A stretch of 64,000 nt of DNA from an uncultured Bacteroides sp. (GCA_902492205.1 CABUKU010000007.1:71770-135769); one strand, 5' to 3'. Numbered from the stretch's first letter, positions 9,472 through 17,497 are shown. Notes: generated by a model not told the origin, from the letters alone. Numbers and translations: made by a program.

Positions 9472-10290
9472 ATGTTCTCAGTTCTTATTTCAATCTATAA
9501 AAAAGAAAATCCTTTATTTTTCCATCAAAGTTTAGATAGTATTTTTAATCAAACTTTATTACCCAACGAAGTAATTTTAGTTAAAGATGGTCCTTTAACA
9601 AACCCACTTGACACAATTATTAAAGAATATACAAAAAGATTTTCTACATTAAAAATAATAAATCTATCTATAAATCAAGGTCTTGGAAAAGCTTTAAATG
9701 AAGGACTAAAACATTGCTCTTATGAACTAGTTGCACGCATGGACACTGATGATATAGCTAAACCCGATCGATTCAAACTGCAAACAGAGATTTTTGAGAA
9801 ATATCCAAATATTGATGTTGTAGGAGCATGGATTGAAGAATTTGAAAATAATCCTTCCAATATTATTTCAATAAGAAAACTACCTGAAACCTCTGAAGAT
9901 ATTTATAAGTATGCAAAGAAACGATGCCCGGTTAATCATCCTGTAGTAATGTTTAAAAAGTCGTCTGTATTGGCTGCAGGTGGGTATCAACATTTTCCCT
10001 TATTTGAGGATTATTATTTATGGGTTAGAATGCTTAAAAATGGAGCTCAATTCTATAATATACAAAAAAGCTTACTTTATTTTCGTCTTTCTCCTGATAT
10101 GTTCAAAAGACGGGGAGGATGGGAGTATGCTTTTAACGAGTATAAATTGCAAAAAGAATTTAGAAAAATCGGTTTTATAAATACAGTCAATTTATGGTAC
10201 AACATCTTTATACGATTTACTTTAAGAATTCTTCCTAATAATACTCGTACTATCATATATAAAAAATTACTTAGAAAAAGTGTTCATTAA
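9472..10290 (+). CDS. GT2 family glycosyltransferase (WcaA/galactosyltransferase-like)
   Basis: A 272-residue family 2 enzyme of the subgroup starting FSVLISIYKKENPLFFHQSLDSI, with EVILVKDGP for nucleotide binding and the metal motif in ARMDTDDIAKPDRF. The segment CPVNHPVVMFKKSSV and FEDYYLWVRML are typical of this subgroup, often annotated as amylovoran or galactosyl transferases. It is the last biosynthetic glycosyltransferase of the cassette; the LytTR gene follows 16 bp later. Sugar specificity is not predictable. Confidence 0.92.
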   Translation: MFSVLISIYKKENPLFFHQSLDSIFNQTLLPNEVILVKDGPLTNPLDTIIKEYTKRFSTLKIINLSINQGLGKALNEGLKHCSYELVARMDTDDIAKPDRFKLQTEIFEKYPNIDVVGAWIEEFENNPSNIISIRKLPETSEDIYKYAKKRCPVNHPVVMFKKSSVLAAGGYQHFPLFEDYYLWVRMLKNGAQFYNIQKSLLYFRLSPDMFKRRGGWEYAFNEYKLQKEFRKIGFINTVNLWYNIFIRFTLRILPNNTRTIIYKKLLRKSVH

Positions 10291-10306
10291 AAACAAATCA
10301 ATTCTT

Positions 10307-10693
10307 ATGGAAAATAACTCAGATCAAGAAGAATCAAAAACTCCATTAATTGTTCCTAGATCCATCTACATAAAAAACAAAGATTACTTCCACAAAATAG
10401 AGTTCAGTAACATCTTATATGTAGAAGCATCTGGTAGTTATTGTATCATTCACTTAAAGACAAATAATAAAATAACGGTTTCGTTTTCGCTGACTGAAAT
10501 AGTAAAATATCTGCCTGCTGAACTATTCATCAGGGTACACCGTTCTTACGCCGTAAATAGAGATTGTATAGATTCATTTATTGGAAATTTCTTGATTATT
10601 GGAAATGAAAGAATACCTATCAGCAGGCAACATAAGAAAGATGTATTTTCACAGTTATATATTCTTGGAATGACTAAAAATGATGATATATAG
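10307..10693 (+). CDS. stand-alone LytTR DNA-binding domain protein
   Basis: A 128-residue protein consisting almost wholly of one LytTR domain, a beta-sheet DNA-binding fold seen in AgrA/LytR/AlgR response regulators. Visible motifs are IEFSNILYVEASGSYCIIHLK and PAELFIRVHRSYAVNRD, the conserved core that contacts DNA. There is no receiver domain, transmembrane segment or kinase partner nearby. I chose the ATG at 10307 because the alternative GTG at 10280 would overlap the preceding glycosyltransferase. It lies at the end of the AT-rich capsule cassette in the same orientation. A local regulator of the capsule or of the three downstream genes is plausible; this is inference. Confidence 0.86.
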   Translation: MENNSDQEESKTPLIVPRSIYIKNKDYFHKIEFSNILYVEASGSYCIIHLKTNNKITVSFSLTEIVKYLPAELFIRVHRSYAVNRDCIDSFIGNFLIIGNERIPISRQHKKDVFSQLYILGMTKNDDI

Positions 10694-10805
10694 GTTATTG
10701 GAAAACTAAAAAGGGTTATTTACCCAAAAGAATTGTTTTACCATTTATAAAAGGATACCTTTAAAATGTTTTCTAAACAAAATGTTAAACTAAAATTCAA
10801 TTATT

Positions 10806-11285
10806 ATGGAAACAATTATTTCACCACTTACTATTGAATCTGTACATTTTCCCGGCACTTATTTAAGAATGGACGGTAATGGAGTCAGAGAATTACCGGA
10901 TGGATCGGGCACAGTTAATTGCCAGAAAAGTGTTGGTCCTTGGGAAAGATTCAAATTCATAAAGCATGATGATGGCACTTATACTATTGAATCATTGGCG
11001 TTCCCAAATACATTCCTTCGCATTGACGGTAGAAATGTAAAGGGATTTGAAGGCGCAGGCTCGGGAACAGTTAATTGTCAAGCTGTCTCTAAAGAATATG
11101 AACGCTTTAAATTGCATAAACAAGAAGACGGCACTTACACCTTTGAATCTGTTCAATTCCCTAATGTATTTTTGAGAATGGATGCAACAGGCTTTAATGA
11201 GTATGCCGGTAATGGCGGCGGTACTGTTAATTGTCAATATGGAGCACAGTATATGGAAAAATTCCGTATTTGCGCTGATTTGTAA
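10806..11285 (+). CDS. three-repeat beta-trefoil-like protein of unknown function
   Basis: A 159-residue protein made of three internal repeats with a period of 52 residues. Each has an ES..FP...LR.D block (residues 11-23, 62-74, 114-126), then GTVNCQ (35-40, 87-92, 139-144), then ERFK or EKFR (47-50, 99-102, 151-154). Three such repeats, each starting with a T.ESV-type beta-strand, fit a beta-trefoil of the fascin/actin-crosslinking or ricin-B-like class. There is no signal peptide or lipobox, so it appears cytoplasmic, which is unusual for a lectin-like trefoil. One cysteine per repeat is conserved. It sits between the LytTR gene and the PHP pseudo-phosphatase. I do not recognise a named family, and the fold is an inference from the repeats. 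Confidence 0.7.
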   Translation: METIISPLTIESVHFPGTYLRMDGNGVRELPDGSGTVNCQKSVGPWERFKFIKHDDGTYTIESLAFPNTFLRIDGRNVKGFEGAGSGTVNCQAVSKEYERFKLHKQEDGTYTFESVQFPNVFLRMDATGFNEYAGNGGGTVNCQYGAQYMEKFRICADL

Positions 11286-11292
11286 TAGCTCA

Positions 11293-11329
11293 ATTCCTCT
11301 CTGTTTATATCCATATAGCAGAGGGGAAT
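11293..11329. other. intergenic hairpin between trefoil and PHP genes
   Basis: An 11-bp inverted repeat (ATTCCTCTCTG at 11293, CAGAGGGGAAT at 11319, one G-U pair) forms a hairpin with a 15-nt loop just after the trefoil stop codon. It is followed by a run of A, not T, on the + strand. It is therefore not a classical + strand terminator and may instead stabilise the 3' end of the upstream message or modulate read-through. Confidence 0.45.
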
Positions 11330-11375
11330 AAAAAAACAACTATATAAACCTTAGAGAAGGTATATAAACAAAAAT

Positions 11376-12059
11376 ATGACCGATTTTCAATTCTATCTAC
11401 TCCCCGAAACAGATGTGTGGGATATTAAGCCGAAAGACTCTCTTGAAGTTATCTTATATTTAAAAAGTATCGGCATAGAAAATATATTCTGTGCACCAAC
11501 CATACGTTCCGAGTTCGCTCAAAATACTCGTGAGTACCTGCAACAGCAATTTAATTCATTTCAAGATTTATATGGGGATATGATAGAAATGAAACTGGCT
11601 GCGAAGTATAGAATGGATGAGGAATATTTAAATCATCTTACTAATAATGACTTATTAACTGTGGGAGGGAATTATTTGTTGGCAGATGCTTCGCCCATAA
11701 CTAAGCCGGATAATCTTTGGGAGATGATTGATGATACTGTGGCAAAAGGTTATAATCCGATATTGGTTCAGCCGGAAAGGTATGAATATTGTCACATGGA
11801 GGATTTTGCTCAACTCAAAGAGCATGGATGTAAATTGATGCTGAATCTTTATTCTTTGGCGGGATATAACGGGCAAGCTGCTTTGCATTATAGTATCATG
11901 TTATTGCAAAAGGAAATGTATTCCTATGTAACAAGTGGCATTGAGGACAAAAAGAGTATGCGATATACTGAAGGTTTTGAAGTAGGAGATAGGGGAATGA
12001 AAAAGAAATTGGAGAAACTGTATGAGAATAACAGGCTTCTATGGAAAAGTTCTATTTAA
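11376..12059 (+). CDS. degenerate PHP-type (CpsB/YwqE-like) tyrosine phosphatase homologue, probably catalytically dead
   Basis: A 227-residue homologue of the PHP-family manganese-dependent tyrosine phosphatases that control capsule export kinases. The frame aligns along the whole length: DFQFYLLPE where active enzymes have DIHSHxLPG, CAPT in place of ATPH, LAAKYRMDEEY in place of the GAEYYLD block, ILVQPERY in place of VLAHPERY, and TSGIED in place of SDAHN. Thus the HxH pair is Gln5 and Tyr7, the next His is Thr42, the Glu is Lys77, the HPERY His is Gln, and the final Asp and His are Gly and Glu. Every metal ligand I recall for the family is replaced, while the scaffold and PERY arginine are kept. 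The frame is open and has normal composition, so it reads as a conserved pseudo-enzyme, not a decayed gene. It is last in the capsule locus, before a strong terminator. Confidence 0.8.
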   Translation: MTDFQFYLLPETDVWDIKPKDSLEVILYLKSIGIENIFCAPTIRSEFAQNTREYLQQQFNSFQDLYGDMIEMKLAAKYRMDEEYLNHLTNNDLLTVGGNYLLADASPITKPDNLWEMIDDTVAKGYNPILVQPERYEYCHMEDFAQLKEHGCKLMLNLYSLAGYNGQAALHYSIMLLQKEMYSYVTSGIEDKKSMRYTEGFEVGDRGMKKKLEKLYENNRLLWKSSI

Positions 12060-12152
12060 AAATACTGATTGTTAACGGGAATCTCAAGAAGCAACATTTT
12101 ATTGGCATAATTTGTAGGAGAAGGCAAATTGAGTTTTAAAGTTAACAGAGAT

Positions 12153-12177
12153 AGGAGTCAGGCGTGACTCCTTTTTT
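12153..12177 (+). terminator. intrinsic terminator of the capsule locus
   Basis: An 8-bp perfect stem (AGGAGTCA, loop GGCG, TGACTCCT) is followed by six T residues. The opposite strand has no T-run after the hairpin, so it works in the + direction and insulates the capsule locus from the convergent pdxH gene. Confidence 0.88.
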
Positions 12178-12180
12178 GTT

Positions 12181-12828
12181 TTAAGGTGCTAAACGTTCGA
12201 TTTTCCATTCTCCGTTTTTTTGTAAAGTATAGAGGATTCTGTCATGTAGGCGGTTTTCACGTCCTTGCCAAAACTCTATGCGGGTAGGAGTTACTGCAAA
12301 ACCTCCCCAATGTTTCGGCCTTTTTATTTCCTGTCCTACGAGTTTCACCGATTCTTTAACAAACGAACGCATTAATTGCATCCTGCTTTCTATCGGTTGA
12401 CTTTGCGGAGAGATACGGGCGCCTATCCTGCTTTTGTAGGGACGCGTATTGAAATAGGCATCGGATTCTTCTGCCGGAACTTTTTCTGCTATCCCTTCTA
12501 CATGTATTTGTCTTTCCAACTGATGCCACACAAAAGATAGCGAAACATAGGGATTAGCAGTCAATTGTTTTCCTTTTCTACTATCGTAATTGGTATAGAA
12601 TACGAATTTACCGTTTATCAATTCTTTTAATAACACTGTGCGGGTAGACGGATGCCCGTCCGGTGTAGCAGTGCCGACAATGACGGCCGTAGGCTCATTT
12701 ACCTGTGCAGTAATAGCTTCTTGTAACCATTTCTCGAAAAGTAACATCGGATTATTGGGAACGTCATTTCGGTTGAGTTTGTTTTTCCTATATTCTTTTC
12801 TGATGTCTGCAATATTTATATCTGTCAT
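12181..12828 (-). CDS. pdxH: pyridoxamine 5'-phosphate oxidase
   Basis: The FMN enzyme that oxidises pyridoxamine or pyridoxine 5'-phosphate to pyridoxal phosphate with O2, the salvage/final step of vitamin B6 metabolism. Family features are a split-barrel FMN domain with STRTVLLKEL and FYTNYDSRKGKQL, then SPQSQPI, and the C-terminal dimerisation segment EFWQGRENRLHDRI with the phosphate-binding arginines, ending in RLAP. The length of 215 residues is typical. It is a single gene converging on the capsule locus. The presence of an O2-using enzyme in an anaerobe is normal for Bacteroides, which tolerates nanoaerobic conditions. Confidence 0.97.
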   Translation of the reverse strand: MTDINIADIRKEYRKNKLNRNDVPNNPMLLFEKWLQEAITAQVNEPTAVIVGTATPDGHPSTRTVLLKELINGKFVFYTNYDSRKGKQLTANPYVSLSFVWHQLERQIHVEGIAEKVPAEESDAYFNTRPYKSRIGARISPQSQPIESRMQLMRSFVKESVKLVGQEIKRPKHWGGFAVTPTRIEFWQGRENRLHDRILYTLQKNGEWKIERLAP

Positions 12829-12905
12829 AACTGTTTGTTTTGTCTTACCTTTTTATAAATGAACAAAGCAGACTGCCGATTGTTTTCTCAGAAAAATAAT
12901 TAGCT

Positions 12906-13151
12906 ATGGGATTTATTTGGTATATTTTAATTGGTATTCTTGCAGGCTTTGTAGCCGGTAAGGTTATGAGAGGCGGCGGTTTTGGTTTAGTTGTTAACTT
13001 AATTGTCGGTATCGTAGGTGGTGTTCTTGGCGGATGGCTGTTTGGGCTGCTTGGCATTTACACTATCGGGATAATAGGTAACTTGATAACATCGGTTGTA
13101 GGTGCCATTGTTTTACTGGCTATTGTTAACATGTTCCAGCCCCGGAGGTAG
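12906..13151 (+). CDS. GlsB/YeaQ/YmgE family small membrane protein
   Basis: An 81-residue, very hydrophobic, glycine-rich protein with three predicted membrane helices (about residues 3-20, 27-48 and 52-76) and a short basic C-terminus, FQPRR. The pattern GFVAGKVMRGGGFG, followed by NLIVGIVGGVLGGWLFG, is diagnostic of the transglycosylase-associated/GlsB family. These inner-membrane proteins are linked to stress responses, but their molecular role is unclear. It stands alone between pdxH and the ABC-F gene, each of which appears to have its own promoter. Confidence 0.9.
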   Translation: MGFIWYILIGILAGFVAGKVMRGGGFGLVVNLIVGIVGGVLGGWLFGLLGIYTIGIIGNLITSVVGAIVLLAIVNMFQPRR

Positions 13152-13175
13152 TATTGTTGCTTTTCTCATACTTTC

Positions 13176-13207
13176 TTGACATCTTATTCATTAAATACGT
13201 ATCTTTG
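13176..13207 (+). promoter_or_regulatory. Bacteroides-type promoter of the ABC-F gene
   Basis: TTG at 13176 and TATCTTTG at 13200 with 21 bp between them match the Bacteroides sigma-ABfr consensus (TTG, then TAnnTTTG). Transcription should begin about 7 nt downstream, giving a leader of roughly 20 nt before the ATG at 13236. Confidence 0.82.
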
Positions 13208-13235
13208 CACTGCTAAAGACAGATGATAGAAAAAG

Positions 13236-15179
13236 ATGATTTCAGTAGAAAGTTTGCATATAGAGTTCGGAGCAACTCCTTTGTTTGAAGATGTTACGTA
13301 TGTAATAAATAAGAAAGACCGCATCGCTCTTGTTGGAAAGAATGGTGCGGGTAAGTCTACCATGTTGAAGATATTGGCGGGAATACAAACGCCCACTTCC
13401 GGTAATGTAGCTATACCCAAGGATATAACTATCGGATATTTGCCGCAGGTGATGATCTTAAGTGATGAACGTACGGTAATGGAAGAAGCTGAGCTGGCTT
13501 TTGAACATATCTTTGAACTTCAGGCAAATCTGGAGAAAATGAATCAGGAACTTGCAGACCGTACAGATTACGATTCTGAAAGTTATCATAAACTGATTGA
13601 CCGTTTTACGCATGACAACGAACGCTTTCTGATGATGGGTGGAACTAATTTCCATGCAGAGATAGAGCGTACCTTGATGGGGCTCGGATTTTCACGTGAC
13701 GATTTTAATCGTTCGACATCAGAATTCAGCGGTGGTTGGCGCATGCGTATCGAGCTTGCCAAACTGTTGCTTCGTCGTCCGGATGTGCTTTTATTGGATG
13801 AGCCTACTAACCACCTTGATATTGAATCCATCCAATGGTTGGAGAATTTCTTGGCTACCCGCGCCAATGCAGTCGTATTGGTGTCTCACGACCGTGCTTT
13901 TATTAACAATGTAACTACGCGAACCATAGAAATTACCTGTGGACGGATATATGACTACAAAGTTTCTTACGATGAATTTGTGAAACTACGCAAGGAACGT
14001 CGTGAGCAACAACTTCGTGCATACGAGAATCAACAGAAAGAAATACAGGATACGGAAGATTTCATTGAACGTTTTCGCTATAAAGCTACTAAGGCTGTGC
14101 AGGTGCAGAGCCGCATTAAGCAGTTAGAGAAGATTGAACGTATAGAAGTGGATGAAGAAGATAATTCAGCTCTGCATCTTAAATTTCCTCCGGCTCCGCG
14201 CTCGGGTAATTATCCGGTTATATGCGAGGACGTAAAGAAAGCATATGGCGGTCATGTAGTTTTCCACAATGTGAACCTGACTATCAACAGAGGTGAGAAA
14301 GTGGCTTTTGTTGGGAAGAACGGAGAAGGAAAGTCTACTTTGGTGAAGTGCATCATGGATGAAATAGACTTTGAAGGTAAGTTGACTCTCGGCCATAATG
14401 TGATGATTGGCTATTTTGCGCAGAATCAGGCTCAGATGCTGGATGAAAGCAGAACGGTTTTTGATACGATTGATTATGTAGCGAAAGGAGATATACGAAC
14501 TAAGATACGTGATATACTCGGAGCTTTCATGTTTGGCGGTGAGGCTTCCGATAAAAAAGTAAAAGTACTTTCAGGTGGTGAACGAACCCGTTTGGCAATG
14601 ATTAAGTTGCTTCTTGAGCCTGTCAATTTATTAATTCTCGATGAGCCCACCAATCATTTGGACATGCGTTCCAAAGATGTGTTGAAGGATGCAATCCGTG
14701 ATTTTGACGGAACTGTAATCATTGTTTCGCATGACCGCGAGTTTTTAGATGGATTGGTGACTAAAGTATATGAGTTTGGGGGTGGATTGGTGAAAGAGCA
14801 TTTAGGCGGTATCTATGATTTCTTGCAGAAGAAGAAACTGGATAACTTAAATGAGTTGCAATTATCTGCTTCTCCTACTTCTGTAAATGCTTCCGTTAAC
14901 AATGAACCGGAACAGGTATCAGAGAGTAAACTTTCTTACGAAGCCCAAAAGGAATTGAATAAGAAACTGCGGAAACTTGAAAAACAGGTGGCCGACTGTG
15001 AGAAGAAGATAGAAGAACTGGAAGGAAAGGTAGCGGTAGTAGAAGAGAAGATGGCTACTCCTGAGGGGGCATCGGATATGAAGCTATATGAAGAACATCA
15101 AAGTTTGAAGAAGGAACTGGATGTTGTTGTTGATGAATGGGAAAATGCTTCTCTGGAATTGGAAGAGGCAAAAGGATAA
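13236..15179 (+). CDS. ABC-F family ATPase (Uup/YdiF-like ribosome-associated)
   Basis: A 647-residue soluble protein with two ABC domains and no membrane segments. Domain 1 has Walker A GKNGAGKST (about 35-43), signature FSGGWRMRIELAKLLL and Walker B LLLDEPTNHLD. Domain 2 has GKNGEGKST, LSGGERTRLAMIKLLL and LILDEPTNHLD. The interdomain linker carries the ABC-F charged helical region (RKERREQQLRAYENQQKEIQ). The C-terminus ends in a coiled coil of about 80 residues, typical of Uup/YdiF rather than EttA. Such proteins act on the ribosome. A role in antibiotic resistance cannot be inferred from sequence alone, and the non-accessory context argues for housekeeping. Confidence 0.93.
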   Translation: MISVESLHIEFGATPLFEDVTYVINKKDRIALVGKNGAGKSTMLKILAGIQTPTSGNVAIPKDITIGYLPQVMILSDERTVMEEAELAFEHIFELQANLEKMNQELADRTDYDSESYHKLIDRFTHDNERFLMMGGTNFHAEIERTLMGLGFSRDDFNRSTSEFSGGWRMRIELAKLLLRRPDVLLLDEPTNHLDIESIQWLENFLATRANAVVLVSHDRAFINNVTTRTIEITCGRIYDYKVSYDEFVKLRKERREQQLRAYENQQKEIQDTEDFIERFRYKATKAVQVQSRIKQLEKIERIEVDEEDNSALHLKFPPAPRSGNYPVICEDVKKAYGGHVVFHNVNLTINRGEKVAFVGKNGEGKSTLVKCIMDEIDFEGKLTLGHNVMIGYFAQNQAQMLDESRTVFDTIDYVAKGDIRTKIRDILGAFMFGGEASDKKVKVLSGGERTRLAMIKLLLEPVNLLILDEPTNHLDMRSKDVLKDAIRDFDGTVIIVSHDREFLDGLVTKVYEFGGGLVKEHLGGIYDFLQKKKLDNLNELQLSASPTSVNASVNNEPEQVSESKLSYEAQKELNKKLRKLEKQVADCEKKIEELEGKVAVVEEKMATPEGASDMKLYEEHQSLKKELDVVVDEWENASLELEEAKG

Positions 15180-15266
15180 ATAAAAAGAACAGGGAGTTGT
15201 GATTAATTAAAATAAGTAACGACCTATAAATCACGTAAAGATAAAACTATCTAATTTATATGATAT

Positions 15267-17303
15267 ATGAAAGTAAAACATTATTTACCATTAATGGCTC
15301 TTGCAGTTATGGCAGCAGGTTGTAACAGTAAGAAAGAAGTTGCAATGACGGCAGGTATTGATCTTGCTAACATGGACACTACTGCCCTTCCGGGAACAGA
15401 TTTCTATCAGTATGCATGTGGCGGATGGATGCAAACGCATCCTTTGACTGATGAATATTCACGTTTCGGTTCGTTTGATATGTTGGCGGAAAATAACCGT
15501 GAGCAGTTAAAGGGATTGATTACAGAACTGGCTGCTGCTAAGAATGAAGATGGCTCGATAGCACAAAAAATCGGTGATCTTTATAACATGGCAATGGATA
15601 GCGTTAAGCTCAATGCCGATGGAGTTGCTCCTATTAAAGCCGAGTTGGAGATGCTTGCTGCCGTAAAAGATAAGGCTGAGATCAGCAAGTTAATGGCTGA
15701 ATTGAACCGTAAAGGATTAGGGGTTTATTTCCAGACTTATATCGGCGCTGATATTATGGATAGCAAGAGCAATCTTGTTCAGACTTATCAAGGTGGCATC
15801 AGTTTGGGAGAGAAAGAATATTATATTGACGATGATGCTCACACAAAAGAAATTCGTGATAAGTATAAAGAACATATTGTGAAGATGTTCGAACTTGCAG
15901 GTTTCCCTGAAGCAGAAGCTAAAAAGAAAATGGAAGCTGTGATGAATATCGAAACACGCATAGCAAAAGCTTCTTTCAGTGCGGTTGAACAACGTGATCC
16001 CCAAGCTAACTATCACAAAATGACTTTGGACGAGCTGAAAAAGCAGATTCCGGGAATCAACTGGGATGAATATTTTGCGGCGCAAGGTTTGAAAGATGTG
16101 AAAGATTTAAGCATTTCTCAAGTTGAGCCGATCAAAGAAGTAGAAAAGATTATCAATACAGTTCCGGTGGAAGATCAGATTGCATATATGCAATGGAAAT
16201 TGTTGGATTCATCGGCAAACTATTTGAGTGATGAGTTTGTGGCTCAGAGTTTTGATTTCTATGGAAAAGTTCTTTCGGGAAAGAAAGAACAAAAACCACG
16301 CTGGAAGCGTGCTGTTGGCGTAGTAGATGGCTCTATGGGTGAGGCATTGGGACAAATGTATGTGAAGAAATACTTCCCGCCTGCAGCTAAAGAACGTATG
16401 GTTCAATTAGTAAAGAACTTACAGACAGCTTTGGGAGAACGTATCCAAAACCTTGAATGGATGAGCGACACTACTAAAGTGAAAGCCCAGGAGAAATTGA
16501 GCACTTTCTATGTAAAGGTAGGTTATCCCGATAAATGGAGAGATTACACAGGATTGAAAATTGACAATAAGGATTCTTATTGGGCAAATGTAGAGCGCGT
16601 TAATGAGTTCGATTATGATTATATGATATCTAAAGCCGGCAAACCGGTTGATAAGGATGAATGGGGAATGACTCCTCAAACTGTTAATGCTTATTATAAT
16701 CCGACAACGAATGAAATTTGTTTCCCGGCCGGAATTCTTCAATATCCGTTCTTTGACATGAATGCAGATGATGCTTTTAATTATGGAGCTATCGGTGTAG
16801 TTATCGGACATGAAATGACTCACGGCTTTGATGACCAGGGACGTCAGTTTGATAAAGACGGTAATTTGAAAGACTGGTGGACTCCGGGTGATGCAGAACG
16901 TTTCAAAGAACGTGCCCAGGTTATGGTTAACTTCTTCGACAGCATCAAAGTTCTTCCTGATTTGAATGCCAATGGTTCCTTGACATTAGGAGAAAACATC
17001 GCCGATCACGGTGGTTTGCAGGTTTCTTTCCAAGCATTTAAGAATGCAACAAAAGATGCTCCTTTGGGAGAAGTTGACGGATTTACTCCGGAACAACGTT
17101 TCTTCCTTGCTTATGCAGGTGTATGGGCAGGTAATATTCGTGATGAACAGATTCGTGTATATACCAAGTCGGATCCTCACTCTTTGGGAAAATGGCGTGT
17201 AGATGGTGCACTTCCACAGATTGGTGCATGGTATGAAGCATTTAATGTTACCGAAGAAGATCCGATGTTTATCCCGGCGGATAAGCGAGTTTCTATCTGG
17301 TAA
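15267..17303 (+). CDS. M13 family zinc metallopeptidase lipoprotein (PepO/neprilysin-like)
   Basis: A 678-residue predicted lipoprotein (signal MKVKHYLPLMALAVMAAGC, lipidated Cys19). The zinc site is HEMTH at 515-519 in VIGHEMTHGFDDQG; the third ligand Glu576 and Asp580 are in ENIADHGG. The NAYYNPTTNEICFPAGILQ segment, corresponding to the NAYY substrate motif, is also present, and the C-terminus ends in W like other M13 enzymes. These peptidases cleave oligopeptides in the periplasm or at the cell surface. A monocistronic layout is likely, with a terminator directly downstream. Confidence 0.95.
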   Translation: MKVKHYLPLMALAVMAAGCNSKKEVAMTAGIDLANMDTTALPGTDFYQYACGGWMQTHPLTDEYSRFGSFDMLAENNREQLKGLITELAAAKNEDGSIAQKIGDLYNMAMDSVKLNADGVAPIKAELEMLAAVKDKAEISKLMAELNRKGLGVYFQTYIGADIMDSKSNLVQTYQGGISLGEKEYYIDDDAHTKEIRDKYKEHIVKMFELAGFPEAEAKKKMEAVMNIETRIAKASFSAVEQRDPQANYHKMTLDELKKQIPGINWDEYFAAQGLKDVKDLSISQVEPIKEVEKIINTVPVEDQIAYMQWKLLDSSANYLSDEFVAQSFDFYGKVLSGKKEQKPRWKRAVGVVDGSMGEALGQMYVKKYFPPAAKERMVQLVKNLQTALGERIQNLEWMSDTTKVKAQEKLSTFYVKVGYPDKWRDYTGLKIDNKDSYWANVERVNEFDYDYMISKAGKPVDKDEWGMTPQTVNAYYNPTTNEICFPAGILQYPFFDMNADDAFNYGAIGVVIGHEMTHGFDDQGRQFDKDGNLKDWWTPGDAERFKERAQVMVNFFDSIKVLPDLNANGSLTLGENIADHGGLQVSFQAFKNATKDAPLGEVDGFTPEQRFFLAYAGVWAGNIRDEQIRVYTKSDPHSLGKWRVDGALPQIGAWYEAFNVTEEDPMFIPADKRVSIW

Positions 17304-17324
17304 AATTATATTTGTTACAATAAA

Positions 17325-17356
17325 GGTGGTAAGGACATTTCTTACCGCCTTTTTTA
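17325..17356 (+). terminator. intrinsic terminator after the M13 peptidase
   Basis: The stem GGTGGTAAG with CTTACCGCC (one G-U pair, 7-nt loop) is followed by six T residues about 40 bp after the stop codon. It ends the peptidase transcript before the repeat array that precedes the metal efflux operon. Confidence 0.85.
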
Positions 17357-17357
17357 T

Positions 17358-17440
17358 GTAGGGACGTTTCAGTATAAACGTAAGGACGTTTTGCTTGAAA
17401 CGTCCCTACGTTTTGTGAAAAACGTCCTTATGTTTTTTTA
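17358..17440. repeat. 22-bp quasi-tandem array A, upstream of metal efflux operon
   Basis: Units start at 17358, 17380, 17402 and 17424 (last one partial), each exactly 22 bp apart. Units 1 and 2 begin GTAGGGACG and GTAAGGACG; units 3 and 4 begin GTCCCTACG and GTCCTTATG. Most end in AAAC. Units 1 and 3 also form a 14-bp perfect inverted repeat (17358-17371 with 17396-17409), and units 2 and 4 form a nested, nearly perfect one. The array lies between the peptidase terminator and the next promoter. No ORF is present. Confidence 0.8.
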
Positions 17441-17452
17441 CCTTTTTCGTTT

Positions 17453-17482
17453 TTGTTTATTTGTATGAAAGAAGTATCTTTG
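17453..17482 (+). promoter_or_regulatory. Bacteroides-type promoter of the metal efflux operon
   Basis: TTG at 17453 and TATCTTTG at 17475 separated by 19 bp give a close consensus match. The start codon at 17498 lies about 8-9 nt after the expected transcription start, so the leader is extremely short. Confidence 0.82.
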
Positions 17483-17497
17483 CAACTTGATTAAATA

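Noticed and set aside
10280..10306. GTG start of the LytTR protein
   Set aside because: It would overlap the preceding glycosyltransferase gene and adds residues outside the domain; the ATG at 10307 fits better.
11293..11329. Terminator of the trefoil gene
   Set aside because: The hairpin is good, but it is followed by A residues, not T, on the + strand; kept only as a hairpin.
13236..15179. Antibiotic-resistance ABC-F protein
   Set aside because: The sequence features and the housekeeping neighbourhood fit Uup/YdiF-like proteins; resistance cannot be claimed from sequence.
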